9,661 bases of DNA from Sinorhizobium sp. (GTDB lineage Bacteria > Pseudomonadota > Alphaproteobacteria > Rhizobiales > Rhizobiaceae), in NCBI GenBank assembly GCA_031178305.1, contig JAPSJG010000114.1, positions 1-9,661 of the forward strand. Direction: 5' to 3'. The translations under genes and the position numbers were made by a program. Numbering within the stretch: the first letter of the stretch is position 1; each line of letters opens with the position of its first letter. The notes beneath the pieces were generated by a model, which was not told the DNA's origin, did no database searches, and saw only the letters and a list, made by a program, of their open reading frames with translations. This document shows positions 5,007 through 9,661 of this stretch, piece by piece.

Positions 5007-5135
5007 GAGTCTGCAGAGTCGGATAGCGGCATTCCTTCAAGCATTGCATGAGGAGCGCCGTTTCAGATTCATCTTTTGAATCAGGAGACTGCTAAAAATA
5101 TTTAACATTCTCGATACACCTTGCCAGAGTGAATC
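5007..5135. promoter_or_regulatory. Cluster of five GANTC (CcrM) sites upstream of ctrA
   Basis: GANTC sites lie at 5007-5011, 5016-5020, 5066-5070, 5078-5082 and 5131-5135, five in 129 bases and all within 235 bases of the ctrA start. CcrM methylates the adenine of GANTC at the end of replication, and in Caulobacter hemimethylation of such a site activates a ctrA promoter. The density here suggests methylation-dependent timing. Confidence 0.6.
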
Positions 5136-5143
5136 AGAATTTG

Positions 5144-5151
5144 TTAACCAT
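5144..5151 (+). promoter_or_regulatory. CtrA half-site (TTAACCAT) upstream of ctrA
   Basis: TTAACCAT is the classic CtrA half-site, found 89 bases before the ctrA start codon. A TTAACATT variant lies at 5102-5109. TTGCCA at 5121-5126 could be a -35 element that places this site at the -10, which would suit autorepression, but no convincing -10 hexamer is seen. Confidence 0.5.
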
Positions 5152-5240
5152 TTGATGGCAGCCTCCAAATCAGGCAACGACTGGATCCGTATCGCGTAAG
5201 GGGGCCATGCCGACCTTGGGCGGCGGAAAAGGGGAAGACT

Positions 5241-5942
5241 ATGCGGGTTCTACTGATCGAAGACGACAGCGCGACGGCTCAAAGCATTGAGCTGATGCTC
5301 AAGTCCGAGAGTTTTAATGTCTACACCACCGATCTCGGCGAGGAGGGCGTCGACCTCGGCAAGCTTTACGATTACGACATCATTCTTCTCGACCTGAACC
5401 TGCCGGACATGTCCGGCTACGAAGTGTTGAGAACTCTGCGTCTGTCGAAGGTGAAGACCCCGATCCTCATCCTCTCCGGCATGGCGGGCATCGAGGACAA
5501 GGTCCGGGGTTTGGGCTTCGGTGCCGACGATTACATGACAAAGCCCTTCCACAAGGACGAGTTGGTGGCCCGCATCCACGCCATCGTGCGCCGTTCCAAG
5601 GGCCATGCCCAGTCGATCATCGCCACCGGCGAGCTGATCGTCAATCTCGACGCAAAGACTGTGGAAGTCGGCGGCCAGCGCGTGCATCTGACCGGCAAGG
5701 AATACCAGATGCTGGAGCTCCTCTCGCTTCGCAAAGGCACGACGCTCACAAAGGAAATGTTCCTCAACCACCTTTATGGCGGCATGGACGAGCCGGAACT
5801 GAAGATCATCGACGTCTTCATTTGCAAGCTGCGCAAGAAGCTCGCGAACGCCGCCGGCGGTGCCAACTACATTGAGACAGTCTGGGGCCGCGGCTACGTG
5901 CTGCGTGAGCCCGACGGCAACGACTACCTGGAAACCGCCTGA
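5241..5942 (+). CDS. ctrA: CtrA, master cell-cycle response regulator
   Basis: CtrA is an OmpR-family response regulator that, when phosphorylated through CckA and ChpT, binds TTAA-N7-TTAA boxes. It controls flagellar, division, methylation and envelope genes, and in Caulobacter it also represses replication initiation. The 233-residue length is normal. The receiver domain (residues 1-115) has acidic pocket E7-D8-D9, phospho-acceptor D51 in IILLDLNLPDMSGYE, S79 and K101 in ADDYMTKPF. The winged helix-turn-helix domain (about 125-229) ends in the wing YIETVWGRGYVLREP. All catalytic residues are intact. The ATG at 5241 has AGGGGA about 5 bases upstream. The last residues (LETA) are small, as in CtrA proteins degraded by ClpXP, but the Caulobacter AA end is not exact. 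A 544-base upstream region with CtrA-like and GANTC sites, and a strong terminator downstream, make it a single-gene unit. It is essential in S. meliloti. Confidence 0.98.
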   Translation: MRVLLIEDDSATAQSIELMLKSESFNVYTTDLGEEGVDLGKLYDYDIILLDLNLPDMSGYEVLRTLRLSKVKTPILILSGMAGIEDKVRGLGFGADDYMTKPFHKDELVARIHAIVRRSKGHAQSIIATGELIVNLDAKTVEVGGQRVHLTGKEYQMLELLSLRKGTTLTKEMFLNHLYGGMDEPELKIIDVFICKLRKKLANAAGGANYIETVWGRGYVLREPDGNDYLETA

Positions 5943-5992
5943 TTTCGCCGGGGCAAATCGCCCGTCTGACCATCCCGAAACCCGCTCTGCAG

Positions 5993-6014
5993 AACCCGCC
6001 CCTCGGCGGGTTTT
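5993..6014 (+). terminator. Intrinsic terminator of ctrA
   Basis: AACCCGCC and GGCGGGTT form a perfect 8-bp stem with a CCTC tetraloop, followed by TTTT overlapping the stem end. It begins 50 bases after the ctrA stop. Confidence 0.85.
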
Positions 6015-6055
6015 GTCGCTACAGCATGATGGGCACGGGAACTTGAAAACGGGAC

Positions 6056-6081
6056 AAAAAGGGCCGCGGCATAGCCGCGGC
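6056..6081 (-). terminator. Intrinsic terminator of the receiver gene
   Basis: On the minus strand GCCGCGGC-TAT-GCCGCGGC is an 8-bp stem with a 3-base loop followed by CCTTTTTG, a proper U-tract. It starts 22 bases after the receiver gene's stop and faces the ctrA terminator, keeping the two convergent genes apart. Confidence 0.85.
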
Positions 6082-6103
6082 GAGCTACCCTTGGGAGGAT
6101 GGA

Positions 6104-6466
6104 TCAGGCCGCCATCGACTGGCTGGCAAAGACGCTCGTCAGGATCTTCCGGTCGAACGGCTTCAAAAGGAAGTCGTCGGCGCCGGCGCGCTTTCCGGCC
6201 ATCATCTTCTTGAGGTCCGCCTCAACGACGCAATAGTAGATCTTGACCGACGCGCCCTCGGGCATGCGGCGAATATTTGCGATGAGGTCGAGCGCCCCCT
6301 CGAGCCCCGCGTCGACGATCATTATATTCGGCATCTCAGCCTCGCAGCGCACCAGGGCGTCGAGGCTGCTCGGCGCCTCGGACACGAGAAAGCCCATGCC
6401 CGACAGAATGCGCTTGCCGACTTTCCTTACCACGTCCGAGCCATCAGCGATCATTAAGCGCCGCAT
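6104..6466 (-). CDS. Single-domain response regulator with degenerate receiver
   Basis: A 120-residue protein made of one CheY-like receiver domain and no output domain. Visible elements are LMIADGSDVVRKVGKRIL at the N-terminus, acceptor D52 in NIMIVDAG, and K102 in GADDFLLKPFD. Two usual features differ: the acidic pair is D8-G9 where most receivers have two acidic residues, and the Thr/Ser switch position is Cys79 (IYYCVVEAD). Phosphorylation may thus be altered or its signalling changed. The ATG at 6466 is chosen because GGGAG stands 6 bases upstream (GAGGGAGTTGAAC); an ATG at 6481 would add five residues and lose this site. It lies between ctrA and chpT and runs in the chpT direction, 195 bases behind chpT and with a hairpin between them. 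Its place suggests a part in the CckA-ChpT-CtrA relay. It is not CpdR by sequence. I know no function for it. Confidence 0.9.
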   Translation of the reverse strand: MRRLMIADGSDVVRKVGKRILSGMGFLVSEAPSSLDALVRCEAEMPNIMIVDAGLEGALDLIANIRRMPEGASVKIYYCVVEADLKKMMAGKRAGADDFLLKPFDRKILTSVFASQSMAA

Positions 6467-6604
6467 GTTCAACTCCCTCACGCCTCATACGCGAAACCGC
6501 GTCCATGAAACAATCCTATACGGATTTGGCAAAGAAACCGTTACCGCGGCAACTTTGACGCTTTCTCTCGAATCGCGGCTACTGCATGTATCCATCAAAC
6601 AATA

Positions 6605-6631
6605 TCTCCCGCCGGTGCAACCAGCGGGAGA
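6605..6631 (-). terminator. Hairpin downstream of chpT, probable terminator
   Basis: TCTCCCGC and GCGGGAGA form a perfect 8-bp stem, and its 11-base loop can add a GGT/ACC pair. It begins 30 bases after the chpT stop and is followed on the minus strand by TATTGTTTG, a weak U-rich tail. Confidence 0.55.
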
Positions 6632-6661
6632 CATCGTCCGTGCCAAATCGGCGAGCATTGG

Positions 6662-7312
6662 TCAGGATGAGGCGCCTGTGCGCGCCGTAAAGACAATCTC
6701 CTCGCCGTTCGAAACGACGTCGATCGTCATGCCCGCCTCTTCGGCGAGCAGCACCGCGTAGTAGGGCTGGATTGAGTGGGCGTCGATCGCCTCTTCCGGC
6801 GTTCCGGAGAGGAGTTCGATGAGCTTCGGCGGCACGCGCATCATCCGGCCCTTGGCGACGAGCGTGAAGGTCGCGTCGAATTCCGGGTTCTCCAGCGTGA
6901 CCTCGAGCGAACCGCCGCGCGGGATCGCCCCATAGGCGATGAGGAAGAGATTCAAGAGCAGCTTGACGCGATTCTTGGCAATGATGGCGCGCGGACCATT
7001 CCAGGTCACCTCGGTCTTCTTCTCCGCCGCGGCGAAGTCCTTGGCCGCCTTTTCCGCCTCGCCGGTGTCGATCGAAGCGCCGACCGATCCCGAGGCTCCG
7101 AAGGCAAGCCGGGCGAACTTCAGCCGAACCGAGGCGTTCAGGGCGCTGGTGCGAATGAGATCCATCGCATCGGCGTCGGCGCCACCCTCGTCGAGCAGTT
7201 CGAGACCGTTGTTGATGGCGCCGACCGGCGAGATGATGTCGTGGCAAACCCGGCTGCAAAGCAGCGCCGCCAGATCGGGTCCCGTCAACGTCAGGTTCGG
7301 ATTCTTCGCCAT
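6662..7312 (-). CDS. chpT: ChpT, histidine phosphotransferase of the CtrA pathway
   Basis: ChpT is the cytoplasmic dimeric phosphotransferase that takes phosphate from the hybrid kinase CckA and passes it to CtrA and CpdR, switching on CtrA and protecting it from ClpXP. The 216 residues fit the family. The DHp-like helix carries the phosphorylated histidine in SRVCHDIISPVGAINNGLEL (His24), and the C-terminal part (about 95-216) is the degenerate Bergerat-like domain of ChpT, which lacks ATP-binding motifs. The start ATG 7312 is preceded by AAGGAAGAAGA, a good ribosome binding site; longer reading upstream is low-complexity and unsupported. The shared control region with eipA contains a CtrA box at 7443-7457, so CtrA may regulate its own activator. 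In Brucella, chpT and eipA are likewise next to ctrA. Confidence 0.95.
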   Translation of the reverse strand: MAKNPNLTLTGPDLAALLCSRVCHDIISPVGAINNGLELLDEGGADADAMDLIRTSALNASVRLKFARLAFGASGSVGASIDTGEAEKAAKDFAAAEKKTEVTWNGPRAIIAKNRVKLLLNLFLIAYGAIPRGGSLEVTLENPEFDATFTLVAKGRMMRVPPKLIELLSGTPEEAIDAHSIQPYYAVLLAEEAGMTIDVVSNGEEIVFTARTGASS

Positions 7313-7442
7313 TCTTCTTCCTTGTCCGGTTGCAGCCGGCCTTGCGGAGAACGCAAGCCCGCGAGGTTTCGCCCGACCACGGCCCCACGCGAGCCGGCGA
7401 GCACGCCTTTCTCTCAATAGGCCATAATGACATCACATTTGG

Positions 7443-7457
7443 TAAACCGATTGTTAA
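7443..7457. promoter_or_regulatory. CtrA box between chpT and eipA
   Basis: TAAA-N7-TTAA on the plus strand reads TTAA-N7-TTTA on the minus, matching TTAA-N7-TTAA at 7 of 8 positions with correct spacing. It lies 131 bases from the chpT start and 127 from the eipA start. The region is more A+T rich than its flanks. Direct activation of eipA by CtrA is published for Brucella abortus. Confidence 0.7.
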
Positions 7458-7583
7458 GATCATCGGTTCAAATTGCCAGGGCACCCCGGTTTCGAGTGAA
7501 ACGACTGAAGCGAGTGAGGTGCGCTCGTTTGAGCCAGCCGCGACGGCCGCGCGAGTCGCATTTCACGCCCGACGGAGAAAACG

Positions 7584-8189
7584 ATGCAGCCGATGATGAA
7601 GGCAACCGCAATGGCTGTCCGCGCCATCCTAACCACGATGATGCTGATTGCCCTCACCCTGACGACCGGTGCGCAATCCGCCGCAAAAGCCCAGTCGGCG
7701 AACGGAAGCCAGTACACGATGCAGGAAATCATCGATGCCGGCCACGGCTTTTTCGGGCAAACTTCCGGCGGACTCGCCCAGGTGGTAGAGCGCGCCTTCG
7801 AGCGTTACGGGCTGCCGAACGGCTATATTCTCGGGCAGGAGGGCTCCGGCGCCTTCATCGCCGGACTTACCTATGGGGAGGGCGAGCTCCACACGAAGAA
7901 TGTCGGGCAGCATCCGGTCTTCTGGCAGGGGCCGTCGCTGGGTCTCGATTGGGGCGGCCAGGGCAGCCGGGCGATGATGCTCGTCTACAATCTGCCGAGC
8001 GTCCCGTCGCTTTACAAGCGCTTCGGCGGCGTTTCCGGCTCGGCTTACGTCGTCGCCGGGGTCGGCATGACCGTGCTGACGGACGAACATGTGATCGTCG
8101 TGCCGATCCGCACCGGCATCGGCGCAAGGCTCGGCGTCAATGTCGGCTATCTGAAGCTCACGCAGCAGCCCACCTGGAATCCCTTCTGA
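7584..8189 (+). CDS. eipA: EipA, periplasmic envelope integrity protein (DUF1134)
   Basis: EipA is a soluble periplasmic protein with an eight-stranded beta-barrel fold. In Brucella it maintains envelope integrity, affects division and virulence, and becomes essential when O-polysaccharide is missing. The 201-residue product starts with a Sec signal peptide: positively charged start, hydrophobic core VRAILTTMMLIALTLTTGA and a probable cleavage near AQSA or AKA (about residues 30-37). The mature part has the conserved DUF1134 stretches GHGFFGQTSGGLAQVVE, ERYGLPNGYILGQEG, GLTYGEGELHTKN, PVFWQGPSLGLDWGGQGS, LYKRFGGVSGSAYVVAGVGM and IRTGIGARLGVNVGYLK. ATG 7584 is preceded by GGAG at 7574-7577 with 6-base spacing; ATGs at 7593 and 7596 are possible but lack this spacing. 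It diverges from chpT with a CtrA box between them, in line with CtrA control. Confidence 0.95.
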   Translation: MQPMMKATAMAVRAILTTMMLIALTLTTGAQSAAKAQSANGSQYTMQEIIDAGHGFFGQTSGGLAQVVERAFERYGLPNGYILGQEGSGAFIAGLTYGEGELHTKNVGQHPVFWQGPSLGLDWGGQGSRAMMLVYNLPSVPSLYKRFGGVSGSAYVVAGVGMTVLTDEHVIVVPIRTGIGARLGVNVGYLKLTQQPTWNPF

Positions 8190-8237
8190 TAGTACCGAGC
8201 GCGCGTCTGATGCCTGGCAATCTGGAAAGTAAATTCT

Positions 8238-8262
8238 TGCAGCAGGCACCATATATGCTGCA
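8238..8262. other. Hairpin behind eipA
   Basis: TGCAGCA and TGCTGCA form a perfect 7-bp stem with an 11-base loop, 49 bases after the eipA stop. No U-tract follows on the plus strand, so it is a poor terminator candidate. Confidence 0.3.
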
Positions 8263-8320
8263 GATAAAGTGGCGCAGCCGCCTTGACGGGTAGCGGATGT
8301 CCAGATGAAACGGCCAGCAC

Positions 8321-9478
8321 GTGATTGAATATGCCCTCCTCTTTGCCCTCGGCTTCCTGACGGCAGTCCTTCTCGGCCTGATGGTTGCGCCCGCCATCCA
8401 GCGACGCATCGTGCGATTTGCCGAGGACCGCTTGAAGGCGACCATGCCTCTGAGTCCGCAGGAGGTACGGGCGCAGAGGGACGCTGCGCGCGCGACCTAT
8501 GCCGCCGAAAACGCCAAGACCATGCAGGCGCTGCGGCGGGAGCGCGACAAGCGCGTCGAGCTGATGCTGCAGAACGAGAAGATCCATCAGGAAGCGACTC
8601 GATTGGCCGCGGAAAACAACGATCTGCAGGCGCAAATGGCCGACATGAATATCGAGGTCACAGATCTGCGCTCGGGCGTCCGCGAGCTCGAGCTGCGAAT
8701 GGCGGACATGCGGGCCTCATATGAGAAACTGCAGCGCGACGACGGCGCCAAGGCCGAAACGATCCGGCGTCTGAGCACTGAGCTGGACAAGCACGAGGCA
8801 GAAATTCACAGCCTTCGCATAGATCTCGCGGCGCGGGAGACCGAAATCGAGCATCTGAAGAGCCACGTGGCGGGACTGCGCGATGAGCGCGAGGCCCTGA
8901 GAGCGGACCTGAAGGGCGAAAATGCGCGCGCACGCGAAATGGAGCTGCGCCTTGGCAGGGATGAGGACAGGATCCGCCAGCTCCAGACGAAGCTTGCCCG
9001 CGAGGCCGCCGCCAATGCGGACCGCGAGAGCGCGCTTGAACAGCGCGCCGGGGAAATCGAGCGATTGAAGACGCGGGTGAAGGCCGCGAACCAGGAAATC
9101 CGCGAAGCGACGAAGGTGCTCCGCGCCGCCGGCATGAAACTGCCGAAGACGGCGGCCGGCGACTATGCGGGGGCGCGTGCCGCCGGTGCAAAACGGAAGG
9201 AGCGGCACCAGAGCCCCGATACGGCCCACCTCTCCGACGATCTGCGCGTGCGTGCAACGGCGCTCTCCGAACGGCTCGCCAATTCGAAGTCGGACGCCCA
9301 TGACGAGGCACTGCGCGAGGAAGTGGCCGAGATCGCCGCCGGTATGGTGGCGCTCACAGCCATGCGCGAGGGCGAAACCTCGCCGATCCACGGGCTCCTC
9401 GACGGCGAGGATGCAGAAAAGCAGGCAGGCCGCAGGAGCCTCGCAAAGCGCGCCAGGGAATTGCTGCCGTCAAAGTGA
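8321..9478 (+). CDS. Membrane-anchored coiled-coil protein, function unknown
   Basis: A 385-residue protein whose family I do not recognise by name. Residues about 4-24 (YALLFALGFLTAVLLGLMVAP) form one transmembrane helix, followed by basic residues (IQRRIVR), so the bulk is probably cytoplasmic. Residues about 50-280 are a long, highly charged coiled coil with heptad-like leucines (for example ELELRMADM, IEHLKSHVAGLRDE, IERLKTRVKAAN). A basic linker follows, then a helical C-terminal domain (about 310-385) with SPIHGLLDGED and KRARELLPSK. The start is GTG 8321: in-frame stops at 8291 and 8306 exclude longer forms and no in-frame ATG comes before residue 21. Its ribosome binding site is weak. 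It lies 131 bases behind eipA in the same direction and next to cell-cycle genes, so a role in envelope, polarity or division is conceivable but unproven. It could be mistaken for RmuC or a chemoreceptor-like protein; no such domain is seen. Confidence 0.9.
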   Translation: MIEYALLFALGFLTAVLLGLMVAPAIQRRIVRFAEDRLKATMPLSPQEVRAQRDAARATYAAENAKTMQALRRERDKRVELMLQNEKIHQEATRLAAENNDLQAQMADMNIEVTDLRSGVRELELRMADMRASYEKLQRDDGAKAETIRRLSTELDKHEAEIHSLRIDLAARETEIEHLKSHVAGLRDEREALRADLKGENARAREMELRLGRDEDRIRQLQTKLAREAAANADRESALEQRAGEIERLKTRVKAANQEIREATKVLRAAGMKLPKTAAGDYAGARAAGAKRKERHQSPDTAHLSDDLRVRATALSERLANSKSDAHDEALREEVAEIAAGMVALTAMREGETSPIHGLLDGEDAEKQAGRRSLAKRARELLPSK

Positions 9479-9504
9479 CGACGGCGCGGTTGCGGGTCCC
9501 GTCG
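9479..9504 (+). terminator. Weak hairpin behind the coiled-coil gene
   Basis: CGACGG and CCGTCG form a 6-bp stem with a 14-base loop directly after the stop codon, followed by ATCGCGATTTGAG. The stem is short and the U-tract poor, so this is a weak candidate. Confidence 0.2.
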
Positions 9505-9580
9505 ATCGCGATTTGAGTTGAGCGGAATCATCTGCTGGTACTGGCCCCTCATCCGGCCTGCCGGCCACCAGGATCTGCGC

Positions 9581-9661
9581 TCAAATCCGCCCGTTGACGC
9601 GCGCCACCTGATGAAGCGCGATGCCCGCGGCCATGGCCACGTTCAGGCTGTCGAGACCCGC
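9581..9661 (-). CDS. TrmH/SpoU-family RNA 2'-O-methyltransferase, partial (C-terminus only)
   Basis: The last 26 residues of a minus-strand gene running off the right edge. They read AGLDSLNVAMAAGIALHQVARVN followed by GRI and a stop. DSLNVAMAAGIAL is motif 3 of the SpoU (trefoil-knot, SPOUT) methyltransferases, where S-L-N-V-(S/A) and the following helix form part of the knot and the S-adenosylmethionine pocket at the very C-terminus. The likely product methylates the ribose of a guanosine in 23S rRNA (RlmB) or tRNA (TrmH); the fragment is too short to choose. It converges on the coiled-coil gene. Confidence 0.85.
   Translation of the reverse strand, partial: AGLDSLNVAMAAGIALHQVARVNGRI

Noticed and set aside
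5250..5771. 173-codon minus-strand open frame inside ctrA
   Set aside because: It is a mirror of ctrA codon bias; ctrA itself is certain.
6579..7484. 301-codon minus-strand open frame overlapping chpT
   Set aside because: It is out of frame with chpT and its product is Arg/Gly-rich without domain structure.
1..9661. CRISPR arrays, insertion sequences or rRNA
   Set aside because: No regularly spaced repeats, transposase motifs or rRNA signatures were seen on either strand.

Overview
The window looks like the chromosome of an alphaproteobacterium of the order Rhizobiales, most likely Sinorhizobium/Ensifer. The reasons are the high G+C coding regions, an MnmA whose start and ending recall the S. 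meliloti protein, CTTGAC-type -35 elements, and a cell-cycle gene cluster (sciP, fliJ-like, ctrA, receiver protein, chpT, eipA). The ctrA-chpT-eipA part is also found together in Brucella. No insertion sequence, CRISPR array, rRNA or prophage gene is visible.

Layout. Bases 1-1015 form a more AT-rich left flank. It holds a partial P-loop nucleotide kinase-like gene (minus strand) and a divergent small HEPN-like gene (plus strand). The flank ends exactly at the 3' end of an elongator tRNA-Met (minus), a classical island insertion point. The core genome follows: tRNA-Met with its own strong promoter, then mnmA and a LuxR-type regulator, all on the minus strand. Bases 3341-3728 are non-coding and contain the sciP control region. 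sciP (plus) and a fliJ-like gene (minus) converge on a 340-base gap (4005-4345) that holds terminator hairpins and one unexplained nested hairpin. A 544-base control region (4697-5240) separates fliJ from ctrA. It carries seven GANTC sites, CtrA-box-like sequences and two perfect 18-bp palindromes. ctrA (plus) converges with a one-domain receiver gene (minus), and each has a clear intrinsic terminator. chpT (minus) and eipA (plus) diverge from a shared control region with a near-perfect CtrA box. A membrane-anchored coiled-coil protein of unknown function follows. The window ends in the C-terminus of a TrmH/SpoU-type RNA methyltransferase (minus).

How the genes work together. ChpT is the phosphotransferase that carries phosphate from the hybrid kinase CckA (not in the window) to CtrA. 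CtrA is the master cell-cycle transcription factor, SciP is the small protein that blocks CtrA-dependent transcription, and eipA is a known direct CtrA target in Brucella. The GANTC cluster upstream of ctrA implies control by CcrM adenine methylation. The least understood parts are the degenerate receiver between ctrA and chpT, the coiled-coil protein, the palindrome pair upstream of ctrA, and the orphan HEPN-like gene at the tRNA boundary. None amounts to a demonstrably new system, but each is a specific, testable lead.
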